Assembly: GCA_004294225.1 (NCBI GenBank)
Contig: REBA01000009.1
Location: forward strand, 1-64,000
Direction of reading: 5' to 3'
Origin: Cytophagales bacterium
GTDB taxonomy: Bacteria > Bacteroidota > Bacteroidia > Cytophagales > Cytophagaceae
DNA length: 64,000 bases
Below the pieces are notes generated by a model. The model was given only the letters and a program-made list of their open reading frames with translations. It did no database searches and had not been told where the DNA came from. Below, piece after piece: positions 8,816-18,812 of the stretch (the stretch's first letter is position 1; every line of letters begins with the position of its first letter). A program made the position numbers and the translations under genes.

Positions 8816-9235
8816 GTGATAAAAAAAATAGTCCTTTTTGGCCCAGAATCAACAGGCAAAACAGTGCTAGCTCAAGAGTTATCTAAGCATTTTAATACAC
8901 TGTGGGTTCCTGAATTTGCTCGAGCTTATTTAGATATTAAAAAAGCTTATTATGATCCTTTCGGAAGAAAAGGCGAAGAATTATGCCAACCTCAAGATAT
9001 TCCACCTATAGTCATCGGGCAAATAGCACAAGAAGAGGCGATGGAGCAACAAATAAAGGGTGATTTTTTATTCTGTGATACTAATCCGCTTCAAACTAAA
9101 ATTTACAATAATTATTATTTCAACCGTAATGAAAATTGGCTTGATTACTTGGTCAATCAAAGAAAGTATGATTTATACTTGCTTACACAAGTGGATATTC
9201 CTTGGGTTGCTGACGAATTACGAGCAAAGAGTTAA
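8816..9235 (+). CDS. NadR-like ribosylnicotinamide kinase / AAA ATPase, truncated by an internal deletion
   Basis: The reading frame (139 residues, GTG start) has the P-loop VLFGPESTGKTVLAQELS, then WVPEFARAYL and YDLYLLTQVDIPWVADELR, all typical of the Bacteroidota NadR-type kinase that phosphorylates nicotinamide riboside in NAD salvage. Intact members go on for about 45 more residues after the PWV-DELR motif and end in a GNYEERLQKAI-like helix. Here the frame stops after DELRAKS. The missing end helix is found immediately afterwards in another frame (9216-9278). So about 30 codons plus the frame have been lost. The ATP site is intact but the C-terminal lid region is not; function is doubtful. 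Confidence 0.8.
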   Translation: MIKKIVLFGPESTGKTVLAQELSKHFNTLWVPEFARAYLDIKKAYYDPFGRKGEELCQPQDIPPIVIGQIAQEEAMEQQIKGDFLFCDTNPLQTKIYNNYYFNRNENWLDYLVNQRKYDLYLLTQVDIPWVADELRAKS

Positions 9236-9278
9236 GAAAGCTATTCAAATAATAGAAGAATGGAGTAAAAATCCATAG
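9216..9278 (+). pseudogene. Out-of-frame C-terminal remnant of the nadR-like gene
   Basis: Read one base later than the kinase frame, this stretch encodes NYEQRVKKAIQIIEEWSKNP and a stop, which matches the C-terminal helix of intact NadR-type kinases. The sequence GAATTACGAG at 9215-9224 serves as both DELR-E in one frame and G-NYE in the other, which points to recombination between two copies of that short repeat. Confidence 0.65.
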
Positions 9279-9413
9279 AATATTGATTTAAGGACAATTT
9301 ATTAGCGATATTGTTCAAATTTTTAATTTTACGGAGGTTTTCGCAATAAAAGAATAGTGATTTTTGATAAAGTTTGTAAATTGAGAAATAAAATATAATT
9401 TTTTTTAACAATA

Positions 9414-10334
9414 GTGATAGTTGAACCATTAGTATCCATTATTTCCATTAATTATAATCAGACAAAGGTTACTTGCGAAATGTTGGCTTCACTGAAAAAT
9501 TTAAACTATAAAAATTTTGAAGTCATCATAGTGGATAATGCTTCAAAAGAAGACCCTCAGCCAATAATAAACCTAGAATTCCCAGAGGTGATTGTAGTAA
9601 AAAGTGCTGAAAATTTAGGTTTTGCAGGAGGTAATAATTTAGGATTGGCTAAAGCCAAAGGAAAATATGTTTTCTATATCAATAATGATACAGAAGTAAC
9701 ACCAGAATTACTAAAGCCACTAGTAGATTTGTTTGAAAGTAATCCTAAAGTAGGGATGGCAACCCCAAAAATCAAATATTATGATACTCAATTGATTCAA
9801 TACGCAGGTTCAAATGCCATTAATAGTTTTACAGGCAGAGGGAGTAGCATTGGTTATCAAGAGTTGGATAATGGACAATATAATTATTTAAAAATTACGG
9901 ATTTGCCTCATGGTGCTGCCCTTATGGTACCTAGAGCAGTTATAGAAAATGTTTGCCTAATGCCCGAACTTTTTTTTCTATATTATGAAGAACATGATTG
10001 GGCAGAAAGCATTAAAAGAGCTGGATATCAAATTTATTATGTTGGCACTGCAGAGATATATCATAAAGAATCTATTTCCGTTGGAAAGCTAAACCCGATG
10101 AAGACTTATTTCATGACCAGAAATCGTTTGTTGTTTATGAAGAGAAATACATCAGGATTTCCTCAAATAATCGGTTTTCTTTTTTTTACTTGTTTTTCTA
10201 TTCCCAAAAATATTGTAAGTTACATTGTTAAAACAGATTGGAAGCATTTAATAGCTTTTTTAAAAGGAATTAAAGGATATTTTTTTATAAGAAAACCAAA
10301 CGAAAATATTTATTGGGCTAAACCAAAATTATAA
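9414..10334 (+). CDS. Family 2 glycosyltransferase
   Basis: A GT-A fold inverting glycosyltransferase of 306 residues, probably acting at the cytoplasmic face of the inner membrane on a lipid-linked glycan. Visible motifs are VSIISINYNQTKVTCEMLASL, VIIVDNASKEDP, ENLGFAGGNNLGLAKAKGKY and the metal-binding INNDTEV. A later LPHGAALMVPRAV plus FFLYYEEHDWAESIKRAGY resembles rhamnosyl- or WcaE-like transferases. The C-terminal region has one hydrophobic stretch (about residues 250-275) that may sit on the membrane. The start is GTG. It is the first gene of the polysaccharide region. Confidence 0.93.
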   Translation: MIVEPLVSIISINYNQTKVTCEMLASLKNLNYKNFEVIIVDNASKEDPQPIINLEFPEVIVVKSAENLGFAGGNNLGLAKAKGKYVFYINNDTEVTPELLKPLVDLFESNPKVGMATPKIKYYDTQLIQYAGSNAINSFTGRGSSIGYQELDNGQYNYLKITDLPHGAALMVPRAVIENVCLMPELFFLYYEEHDWAESIKRAGYQIYYVGTAEIYHKESISVGKLNPMKTYFMTRNRLLFMKRNTSGFPQIIGFLFFTCFSIPKNIVSYIVKTDWKHLIAFLKGIKGYFFIRKPNENIYWAKPKL

Positions 10335-10364
10335 ACTTATCAATTTTTATAAACGGCAATATTT

Positions 10365-10976
10365 TTGAATAAATTATTAATATATAACAGATTACAAGAA
10401 ATTAAGACTGAAAATCCCAAGGCTTCTGCATTTAGGTGTTATTTAATCCTGATTGTAGATATTTTAGTGGCAATCTATAGAATACTCCTTGGAAAATTTT
10501 TGTTTAGAAATATTAAACACTTAGGAAAAATGGTTTCTGTAAACGGCTTTCCTAAGTTAAATATCAGAGGGGAAACAATTATTGGCAATCATGTTAGAAT
10601 ATGGTCAGCAATTGAGAAATCCAAAATTTTTGTCAAAAGCGGAGCTAAGCTTAAAGTGGGTGATAATACTAGAATCAATGGAGCTCATATTTCTGTAAGT
10701 CAGGAAGTAATAATTGGAAATAACGTAAGAATATCTCCTTATGTACTTATTATGGATGATGATTTTCATGATATCAAACAACATTTCGCAGAAGGGAAGA
10801 AAGCTAAGATTGTAATAGAAGATAATGTATGGTTGGCATCTAAGTGTTCTGTATTAAAAGGAGTTACTATAGGTGAGGGAGCTGTAGTTGCTACTGGTGC
10901 AGTAGTAACAAAGGATGTTGCTCCATTTACTTTAGTAGCAGGTATTCCTGCTAAGATGATAAAAAAGATTTCTTAA
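10365..10976 (+). CDS. Left-handed beta-helix (hexapeptide) acyltransferase
   Basis: A 203-residue protein with an N-terminal hydrophobic helix (about 25-45) and then hexapeptide repeats (IGNHVRI, VGDNTRI, IGNNVRI, IEDNVWLASKCSVLKGVTIGEGAVVATGAVVTKDV, AGIPAKMI), the pattern of O-acetyltransferases that act on sugars. Characterised members use acetyl-CoA and work as trimers. The MDDDFHD segment matches the catalytic-histidine position in maltose/galactoside acetyltransferase relatives. The best start is TTG at 10365, as no ATG lies near. It follows the GT2 gene by 30 bp and probably modifies the same glycan. Confidence 0.9.
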   Translation: MNKLLIYNRLQEIKTENPKASAFRCYLILIVDILVAIYRILLGKFLFRNIKHLGKMVSVNGFPKLNIRGETIIGNHVRIWSAIEKSKIFVKSGAKLKVGDNTRINGAHISVSQEVIIGNNVRISPYVLIMDDDFHDIKQHFAEGKKAKIVIEDNVWLASKCSVLKGVTIGEGAVVATGAVVTKDVAPFTLVAGIPAKMIKKIS

Positions 10977-11059
10977 TATAGGTTTCTATCATTTTTTCTT
11001 TAAATTACCTTAATTTTATTCGTTTATTTTTATTTGTACCACAATAAATCACTTTTAAT

Positions 11060-12178
11060 ATGAAAAGAAAACTACTTTCACTTCATTGTTTGCTTATTGC
11101 AACACTATCTGCACTCAATTTCTCAAGTGCTTCTGCACAGACCAATCCTAAAGATAGGCAAGTGGTAAAAGAGTATATATCACAAAGGTATCTTTATGGA
11201 ACTTGTGATAATACTGGCTGTAAAAGCGATAAGTTAGGCTACAAGTTCCAGTATTGGGAGTACACCCCTAGCGACTATATTTCTAATACCACCAAAAAAT
11301 TCCCTTTAGTTATATTTCTGCATGGGGTAGGCGAAAAATCTAATGGCTCTCCTAATAGTATCAACTCGGTATTAGTTAATGGAATGCCCAAACTAATCAA
11401 CCAAAACAAAGCAAATTATCCATTTGTATGTATTAGCCCTCAAACTACTTGGCCAGTAGATTGGCAGCCAGAAATGGTGGATGAATTGATAGAGTTAGCT
11501 AAGTCTAGACTTAGAATTGATGAAGACATGGTGTATGTGACTGGACTAAGTATGGGTGGAGATGGAACCTATAGATATGCTGGGAATAATAATTATTATA
11601 AAAACTTGGCTGCAATAGTACCTTGTTCTGCTTTTATGAGCAGTACAGATCCTTGTCAAATAGCCAATATTCCAGTAAAAGCCTTTACAGGGAAAAATGA
11701 CTGGGTATTTGCTTCAAGCCAAAACGCTATTAATAGTATTAATAGTTGTACTCCTAAGCCAGATCCTTTGGCTACGCTTGTTTCTACAGTTGGTGGACAT
11801 GATGGTACTGCTTGGGATGCTATATATTCTATTGATAATAAAGAGCTTTGGGATTGGTTGCTATCAAAAAAAAGAAAAAGTGGAATTACTAATATTGTTC
11901 AAAATGCGGACATTTCTGATGGAAATGAAATGGAAATAAACCCTAATCCTGCTTCAGAAAAAGCTTACTTGAAGCTAACAGCAAATAGTTCTAAAGAAGT
12001 AAATATATTTTTGATTAACAGTCTTGGTGCAGAGTCTATGATTTATAACAAACTATCTTTAAATCAAGGGGTAAATACAATTGATTTAGAGCTAAATTCA
12101 AAAAATAAAGGCTTTTATATATTAAGAGTTGTGGGTAATGACGGAACTACAATGGAGAAGAAGTTAATTTTAGAATAG
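11060..12178 (+). CDS. Secreted alpha/beta-hydrolase esterase with T9SS type A sorting domain
   Basis: Residues 1-27 form a signal peptide (ending SASAQ). The body is an alpha/beta-hydrolase of the predicted-peptidase/PHB-depolymerase-like group (COG4099 type): LVIFLHGVGE (oxyanion region), nucleophile Ser164 in TGLSMGGDGT, and His247 in VGGHDGTAWD. Asp is likely in the AFTGKNDWV segment. Residues 291-372 are a type A sorting domain (EINPNPASEKAYL ... GFYILRVVGNDGTTMEKKLILE). It is expected to be exported by Sec then T9SS and to act on the cell surface. It lies among glycan genes, so a glycan acyl ester is a plausible substrate (inference). The hydrolase domain is paralogous to that of the 1700-residue protein at 13.6 kb. 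Confidence 0.9.
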   Translation: MKRKLLSLHCLLIATLSALNFSSASAQTNPKDRQVVKEYISQRYLYGTCDNTGCKSDKLGYKFQYWEYTPSDYISNTTKKFPLVIFLHGVGEKSNGSPNSINSVLVNGMPKLINQNKANYPFVCISPQTTWPVDWQPEMVDELIELAKSRLRIDEDMVYVTGLSMGGDGTYRYAGNNNYYKNLAAIVPCSAFMSSTDPCQIANIPVKAFTGKNDWVFASSQNAINSINSCTPKPDPLATLVSTVGGHDGTAWDAIYSIDNKELWDWLLSKKRKSGITNIVQNADISDGNEMEINPNPASEKAYLKLTANSSKEVNIFLINSLGAESMIYNKLSLNQGVNTIDLELNSKNKGFYILRVVGNDGTTMEKKLILE

Positions 12179-12227
12179 CTTAATCATTTTCTTTTGACCA
12201 GCTTTTTTTAACTATTAATTTTTATGA

Positions 12228-13451
12228 ATGATTGTAAATAATAAGAATCATATTAAAGAAATTTTTATTATCTTATTGATTAGTGCTATAATCCTTTATT
12301 TATCTAATATTCTAATAGATGGAAGATTGAATTCTATAGAAAATTTGACTATAGAACTAAGAAGTGCCCCAACAGAATTGCTCTATGATTGGAAAATGAG
12401 CGAAATAGCTCCATTCAAATACAGATTCTTATTTCCTTTTATTGTTAAAAAGACCTATCAAGCATTTTTTAGCCAACCAAATGTAGAAGGTTTTTACTAT
12501 GTTTATCTTTTTTATACCTACTTAAGCCTTTGTTTTGCAGGTGTTTCATTTTACTTTTTGTCGATATTAGTCTACGATAATACCGCTTTTGTAATACTTT
12601 CTATGTTCTTATTTTTCACCTCTTGCCCTATTTTATTTTCTCATATAGTCCCTGTTCATACTAGAGAAGATTTTTTAGCTTATGGTTTGCTCTGCATGGG
12701 TTTGATTTATATTATTAAAAATTACTGGATAGCATATTTATTAATATCAATTTTAGGAGTTTTGTGTAGGGAAACTTTGTTATTGCTTCCTTTTATATAT
12801 TTATTTTTCTCTAATAATCAGTTTCAAAAATTACCAATTAAGCTTATTCTAGCGGCTATTCCTTTTGTGGTATATTTTCTATTAAGATATATTTTAGGAA
12901 CAGAGCACTATGATTATTGGTTAGGGCTGAAGTGGAATATTAAGAGTCTAGAACAAGTAGTTCTTTTCTTTTTTCTTACATTTCATTTATTATGGTTTTT
13001 CTTTATTTTTGAACTGTTTAATCATTCAAAAAACAATAAAGAAAATAGCTCGGGGGGGCTATTGCTTCATCAATCAGCTTTGTCAGCTACTGGCTTGGTT
13101 TTGACCACCACTTTTCTTTTTGCAATATTTAACGAAATCAGAATTCTTTTTCTAATTTTTCCTTGGGTAATCTCATTATCTTCTAGATGGTTAATAAATA
13201 ATAAAGCAACAGTCTGTAGCTATTTTTTAAATAAAAAAAACACACTCTATTTTGTGCTCATTTCTTTGCTTTTTATTCTTCTTGTTTGTGCTTTTCTGAT
13301 GAATGTTAAAAAGCTGGCACAATTTGTCACTTATCCAGTTTTATTAAGTACTTGGATTCCTATTGCTCTGTTTTATATTTACTTATTGGGTTTATCTCTA
13401 CCGTTTATTGTAAAAATTATAAAAAATATAACTAAAGTTAAATTCACATAA
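12228..13451 (+). CDS. Polytopic membrane protein, GT-C-like
   Basis: A 407-residue integral membrane protein with about ten predicted helices and almost no soluble parts. I do not recognise a named family. An N-terminal loop after the first helix (about residues 35-70) contains RSAPTELLYDWKMSEIAPFKYRF, and the later VPVHTREDF is charged and lumenal in position, a layout seen in undecaprenyl-sugar-dependent GT-C transferases. The genomic position between glycosyltransferases and acyl-modifying genes supports a role in glycan assembly, but the sequence alone does not prove transferase activity. Confidence 0.7.
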   Translation: MIVNNKNHIKEIFIILLISAIILYLSNILIDGRLNSIENLTIELRSAPTELLYDWKMSEIAPFKYRFLFPFIVKKTYQAFFSQPNVEGFYYVYLFYTYLSLCFAGVSFYFLSILVYDNTAFVILSMFLFFTSCPILFSHIVPVHTREDFLAYGLLCMGLIYIIKNYWIAYLLISILGVLCRETLLLLPFIYLFFSNNQFQKLPIKLILAAIPFVVYFLLRYILGTEHYDYWLGLKWNIKSLEQVVLFFFLTFHLLWFFFIFELFNHSKNNKENSSGGLLLHQSALSATGLVLTTTFLFAIFNEIRILFLIFPWVISLSSRWLINNKATVCSYFLNKKNTLYFVLISLLFILLVCAFLMNVKKLAQFVTYPVLLSTWIPIALFYIYLLGLSLPFIVKIIKNITKVKFT

Positions 13452-13635
13452 TTTCTATATAGCTTTAAAGTTTTATTTTTTAATTGCATATTAATTATGT
13501 TTGTCGAATAGGTAAAATTTCTTAAAATTTCTCTTTTTTTTGTATTAAATTGTAAATGATTGTTTAACAGATTTATTAAATAGTTTGGAGTTTGTTGAAA
13601 AAGCCATTTGTTAAGAAATATTTTTTCTTTAAATA

Positions 13636-16600
13636 ATGCAAAACCCTATGAGACATCTTTTATTCTGGATTCTTTTTTTTCTTCTACTTGAAAGCAGCTT
13701 TTCGCAAACTGGTAACCCCAATCAGACTCCTTGTGTTGGAGATCAAACAATACCAAAAAATGGTACTCCTAATGCTGATGTTGTCGCTTCTGGTTGGTTT
13801 GATATGACCAGTTGGAATTCTGCCCCTTATCAATCATTTTCCTACAGAGAGCCTAGTTATGGTGGTATTATGCATTTTCGTTTAATGCCTCCGCCGAATT
13901 ATAACCCTTCCAAAAAATATCCATTAATTGTAATGCTTCATGGAAAAGGTGAGGCTGGAATAAAAGGTAGTTATCCTAACCCTTGTTCAACAGCATATCA
14001 AAATGGAGATAAAAGATTTCAAAGCAATGACCACCACTTAATTTGGGGTGGGAAGATGCACATGGATAGCAACAAAGTAGTCAATGGAAGAGATTATGAA
14101 GCTTTTGTGCTTTTTCCTCAAAGTGCAGATGGATTTTGGGGTGCAGCCCCTGGAAATTACAGTGGAATAGATGGGTATAAGCCTATTTCAGATCCTAATG
14201 CTTACAATATTAGAAGGGCATTGGCAATTATAGATTCTACCATTGCTAAATATAGTATTGATAAAAATAGGGTATATCTGCATGGTTTGTCTGGTGGTGG
14301 TGGCGGAACTTGGGAGCTTGCCTATAGAAGACCTGAACTGTTCGCAGCAGTTTTACCTATGTGTGCTGGGGGCTTATATACTGATTATTTAGGCAGAAGT
14401 ATCCCACAAATGCTTACGCATACCCCTGTATGGATTACTCAAGGTGGTGCTGACACGAATCCTGTTCCACTTGTGTCTAAGACTATGTTAGATTCTTTAA
14501 GAAATAAAGGCAATGACCCTAGATATAATGAGTGGGCGGGTATTGGTCACGTAGCTTGGCCCTTAACTTACGCACTTCCCAACTTTATTTCTTGGATTTA
14601 TAGTCAAAATCTATTGAAAATAAAAATTTTTGGACTTAGTGATACTATGCGAACGGCCACAAGTGCTCCTATTTGTCCTGGGCAGACAATTCGCTTAGGG
14701 GTTAATGCATTTTTTCAAGCCTATGAGTGGAGAAAAAATGGTATTTTGATACCAGGGCAAACTACCAACGATATTTTTGTAACCGAAACAGGAAATTATA
14801 CCGTAAGATTTAGAAGAGGTGCAACTGAATGGACAGATTGGTCTGCACCAGTTAATATTTTCAATAATCCTAATTCAACACCATTACCTGTTATTTCTTC
14901 CAATCGAAGTACAGCATTACTTATAGAAAACGCACCTTTCCCAAACTTTAATCAATTAGCAGGTTTAACAAGTGTTACTTTATCCGCACCTATTGGTATG
15001 GCTAAATACACATGGTCCAATGGAGCAACTACTAAAGACATTACAGTTAGCCAAGCCCAAGCAGGCAATTATTCAGTAATTACCCAAAAAACAGGATTCT
15101 GCACTAGTGCAGCTAGCTTACCTGTGATTATTACTAGAGGCGAAGACATCAATTTGCCCGCTCCCTCTAATGCTCAAGCAAGTAATATTACAAGCAATTC
15201 ATTTACCATTACTTGGACAGATAATTCCAGCAATGAACTAGGTTTTGACATTTTTAAACAACAATACCCTAATGGGCCCTATGATTTTATAGGTAAAGTA
15301 TCTACAAATGTTACGAGCTATGTGGTTACTGGTTTGAACCCAAATACTAATTATGGTGGGTATATTGTAAGGGCATACAGTGGTTTAGGTTATTCCAAGA
15401 ACAGTGGAGGCTATCCACCACTATTTGATTTTGTAAATGTTACTACACTCCCTTCTTCTGATAATGTACCCCCTTCCGTTCCTCAAGGCTTGATTGTTAC
15501 AGCTAAATCGCAGAACTCTATTACCATTTCTTGGTTGCCCTCTACTGATAATGTAGGAGTAACTGGTTATGAAGTTCGACTTAATGGTAATGTATTGAAC
15601 CCACCTACTTCTACTTCCCTAACAGTTTTTACTGCTACAGGGCTGAATACGAATACCAATTATACCTTTACAGTTGCAGCTAAAGATGCAGTTGGTAATA
15701 GTTCGGCACAAAGCAATGCTTTGGTTGCCAGTATTACTTTTGTAAATGGGGTAAATTATACCTATCATGAAGGAACATGGGAGCTTGTTCCTAATTTTTA
15801 TACAGAGCCTGTAGTAAAATCTGGTGTTCTTACTAATTTTTCACTTGCTCCTAGATTACAAAACGATTTCTTTGGTTTTAATTTTGAAACGTATATCAAT
15901 ATTACCACAGCAGGACTTTATCGATTCTATACTAATTCTGATGATGGTAGTAAATTGTTTATCAATAGTACACTTGTAGTAAATAATGATGGATTACACG
16001 GTGCACAAACTCTGTTAAAAAATGGTGCGTCAGGAACAATAAATTTGAATGCAGGCTATCATAAGATTCAAGTTCCATTTTTTGAGAACGGAGGAGGGGA
16101 AGCATTGGCTGTAGGGTATAAGCTAGATTCAAATCCAGCTGATGTTGTTCCTATACCCGATAACCAATTATTCATTTTAGGGGATGCTGTTGATAATACT
16201 CCCCCTTCTGCTCCAAGTGGCCTAGTTGCAGTTGCGAAAAGAAATTCCGCTCAACTATCTTGGAACGCTAGTACAGACAATGTAGGAGTTGTCGCCTATA
16301 AGGTGTATAGGAACAATACGCTTATTACTCAATTATTAGGATTGAATACTCAATTGTTAAATTTATCTGCCAACACTGCATATACTTATCAAGTAAGTGC
16401 CTTAGATTTGGCTGGAAATGAATCTACCAAAACTTCAATTACTTTTACTACCAATGCGAATACTGCACCTACTTTTACTCCTATAGCTGATTTTACAATT
16501 GCCGAAGAACAGTTGATGTATATTCCTGTAAACGTAAGCGATATTGATGGAGACAATGTTTCTATTAGTCTTTCTAATGCACCATCTTTTGTAAGTTTGA

Positions 16601-18738
16601 TTAATTCTGGAGCAGGGTCAGTGTTGATAAAAGTTGCTCCATTATTTAACGATCAAGGAACTTATAATGGCAACACCATTGTGTTGAATGACAATGCAGG
16701 AGGAGTAGTGAATTTTACTTTTAATTTTACAGTTAGCCCCAAACTCCCTCCAATTTATTGGGATGGAGGTGCAGGCACCAACGAGTGGAAAGATGCCAAT
16801 AACTGGCTAGGAAATTTGTTACCAGCAACACAACAAGAAGTAATACTAGACCACACTCATGTAAGTACCGCATATATAGTAAGAACTAATAATGCCAACT
16901 TGAATGTTAGAGCAATTAAAGTTGGACAAACGGGTTCTATAGTGCCTATAAAACTATTTATTGATGGAAGTACTACAGTTCAAATAGCCGATGGATTGTA
17001 TAACGACCTTAGCATCGTGGATTCAGGCAAAGTAATACTAAATACAGACGCTACTGTAGGCAATATCAATTTGAATAATAATATTCTTGATATAGGAAAC
17101 AAGAAAATAACATTGAACGGAACTGTTGAAGGGCTTGTCAATGCTATTAAATCTGGTCCAGAAGGTACGGTAATATATAATGCTTTACAGAATCAAAACA
17201 TCATTGCAGGAGATTATTCTAACTTGACCATTGATGGAGGAGCTACAAAAACTCCCCTTGCAAATATAAAAGTAAAGCGAGTGCTTAGGCTTGAGTCGGG
17301 CACATTAAATTTACCTTCTCCATCGCAAACGCTGACTATTGATTTATTAAGAGGGGCTATTCACCCAGCAGGCAACGGAGCTATAGTTGGAAATTTAATT
17401 GTAGAGAGAACCCTTAATGCAGGTTGGCATTATATTACCTCTCCATTAAGAAGTAGCCTGTTTGGAGATGTTTTGGGCAATAACAATATCTTTCTAAATA
17501 CTATTTGTACTTACAAAGAATCAGTTCCAGATACTAATTTGAGAGGTTGGATAGTTAGAAATGGGCTAAGCAATCTGACTCCTTTAGAGGGTCAGAAAGA
17601 TGTTGGTGGCCCTAGTGATATGATTGGCTATGCGTATAAGTTTAAAAATAACGGTAGCTTGTTTTGGTTGTCTGGAAGCTACACTCATGGTGCAGCAGTT
17701 TCCTACAATACAGGATTACTAACGCTAACCAATTCTGGAAAATCTAGTGCTGATGGATGGCATTTGGTTGGAAATCCATTCCCATCTCCAGTTAATTGGA
17801 ATGCACCATTAGGTATATTAAGAGAAAATCTTTCAAGCTCTATCACTTATTATAACTCAGCTTTAGGGATGAATGCAGTTTATACTTCTACTATTCCCGA
17901 TTCTACCAATGGTGCTTCTCGATACATTCCCGCTATGCAGGCTTTTTGGGTGCAAGCTACTTCAAATAATGCTAGATTAACGATAGACAATAGAGCAAGA
18001 CTAGTTAATCCCACCCTTGGAAGCGGAACCCCTAATTTCTACAGACAAAAAAGAAATCAAGATATACCAAGAATTAAACTTCAAGTAAATAATGGAAATT
18101 GTACCGATGAAGTGGTGGTAAGATTCTTAGATGATGCTACAGAACAAGTTGACAATGAATATGACGCCATTAAATTTTTAAATGACGACAAATGCCCATC
18201 TATATATACTAAGTATAATAATGAGATGTTTTCTATAAATAGTTTACCAATAAATTATAACAAGTTAATTCCATTATCGATTTCAGGAAATGCAAGCAAA
18301 TTTACCATTACCCTTAAAGAGGTTTCTGGATTTGATCATAATTCCAATATCTATTTAGAAGATCAAGCAATGAGTACCATTCAGGATTTATTGCAAGAGC
18401 CCACTTATGAGTTCACTACTGCTAAAGGCGATAATCCAGATCGCTTCGTGTTGTCATTTAATAGAGCCATTACAGACCTTGGTTTAGCTAAACACGAAGC
18501 AGGAGACATACACATCTATACTGAGTCGAAAACTATAAATATTGCTGCAATAGGAAAACTAAAAACTTCACAAGGACAGTTGTTTATCTACAATGCACTT
18601 GGGCAACCCGTAGAATCTGCTAAAACAATAGATTTTGCTTCAGGCACAATCCAACATACTTTGAGTGCTGATGGTATTTATTGGATAGAAGTATTAGTGA
18701 ATGGGAAAATATATACAAAGAAAATTATTACTTACTAG
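13636..18738 (+). CDS. Giant multidomain T9SS-exported esterase (1700 residues)
   Basis: Signal peptide 1-23. Residues about 70-330 are an alpha/beta-hydrolase: IVMLHGKGEAG, nucleophile Ser219 in HGLSGGGGGTWE, QGGADTNPVP, and His305 in IGHVAWPL. Then come Ig/PKD-like modules (about 335-505), a fibronectin III module (about 510-605), a second FN3 (about 613-700), a PA14-type module (about 705-850; YHEGTWELVPNF, FYTNSDDGSKLFINSTLV), a third FN3 (about 855-940), a cadherin-like module (about 945-1035), a region starting IYWDGGAGTNEWKDANNW with parallel beta-helix character, a T9SS-associated segment (GWHLVGNPFPSPVNW) and a type A sorting domain at the end. FN3 and PA14 modules usually bind carbohydrate, so this is probably a surface enzyme that acts on glycans. 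Confidence 0.88.
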   Translation: MQNPMRHLLFWILFFLLLESSFSQTGNPNQTPCVGDQTIPKNGTPNADVVASGWFDMTSWNSAPYQSFSYREPSYGGIMHFRLMPPPNYNPSKKYPLIVMLHGKGEAGIKGSYPNPCSTAYQNGDKRFQSNDHHLIWGGKMHMDSNKVVNGRDYEAFVLFPQSADGFWGAAPGNYSGIDGYKPISDPNAYNIRRALAIIDSTIAKYSIDKNRVYLHGLSGGGGGTWELAYRRPELFAAVLPMCAGGLYTDYLGRSIPQMLTHTPVWITQGGADTNPVPLVSKTMLDSLRNKGNDPRYNEWAGIGHVAWPLTYALPNFISWIYSQNLLKIKIFGLSDTMRTATSAPICPGQTIRLGVNAFFQAYEWRKNGILIPGQTTNDIFVTETGNYTVRFRRGATEWTDWSAPVNIFNNPNSTPLPVISSNRSTALLIENAPFPNFNQLAGLTSVTLSAPIGMAKYTWSNGATTKDITVSQAQAGNYSVITQKTGFCTSAASLPVIITRGEDINLPAPSNAQASNITSNSFTITWTDNSSNELGFDIFKQQYPNGPYDFIGKVSTNVTSYVVTGLNPNTNYGGYIVRAYSGLGYSKNSGGYPPLFDFVNVTTLPSSDNVPPSVPQGLIVTAKSQNSITISWLPSTDNVGVTGYEVRLNGNVLNPPTSTSLTVFTATGLNTNTNYTFTVAAKDAVGNSSAQSNALVASITFVNGVNYTYHEGTWELVPNFYTEPVVKSGVLTNFSLAPRLQNDFFGFNFETYINITTAGLYRFYTNSDDGSKLFINSTLVVNNDGLHGAQTLLKNGASGTINLNAGYHKIQVPFFENGGGEALAVGYKLDSNPADVVPIPDNQLFILGDAVDNTPPSAPSGLVAVAKRNSAQLSWNASTDNVGVVAYKVYRNNTLITQLLGLNTQLLNLSANTAYTYQVSALDLAGNESTKTSITFTTNANTAPTFTPIADFTIAEEQLMYIPVNVSDIDGDNVSISLSNAPSFVSLINSGAGSVLIKVAPLFNDQGTYNGNTIVLNDNAGGVVNFTFNFTVSPKLPPIYWDGGAGTNEWKDANNWLGNLLPATQQEVILDHTHVSTAYIVRTNNANLNVRAIKVGQTGSIVPIKLFIDGSTTVQIADGLYNDLSIVDSGKVILNTDATVGNINLNNNILDIGNKKITLNGTVEGLVNAIKSGPEGTVIYNALQNQNIIAGDYSNLTIDGGATKTPLANIKVKRVLRLESGTLNLPSPSQTLTIDLLRGAIHPAGNGAIVGNLIVERTLNAGWHYITSPLRSSLFGDVLGNNNIFLNTICTYKESVPDTNLRGWIVRNGLSNLTPLEGQKDVGGPSDMIGYAYKFKNNGSLFWLSGSYTHGAAVSYNTGLLTLTNSGKSSADGWHLVGNPFPSPVNWNAPLGILRENLSSSITYYNSALGMNAVYTSTIPDSTNGASRYIPAMQAFWVQATSNNARLTIDNRARLVNPTLGSGTPNFYRQKRNQDIPRIKLQVNNGNCTDEVVVRFLDDATEQVDNEYDAIKFLNDDKCPSIYTKYNNEMFSINSLPINYNKLIPLSISGNASKFTITLKEVSGFDHNSNIYLEDQAMSTIQDLLQEPTYEFTTAKGDNPDRFVLSFNRAITDLGLAKHEAGDIHIYTESKTINIAAIGKLKTSQGQLFIYNALGQPVESAKTIDFASGTIQHTLSADGIYWIEVLVNGKIYTKKIITY

Positions 18739-18812
18739 TATTGTTTTATTTATGCGGAAAAGAATTTAGCTTTACGATATAATTTTTTTATTTGGCTTAA
18801 ACTTTTCTGATT

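Noticed and set aside
15160-16460. Repeated FN3 coding segments as a DNA repeat family
   Set aside because: The similarity is at protein level (TDNVGV-type motifs) and reflects module duplication within one gene, not a mobile or tandem DNA repeat.
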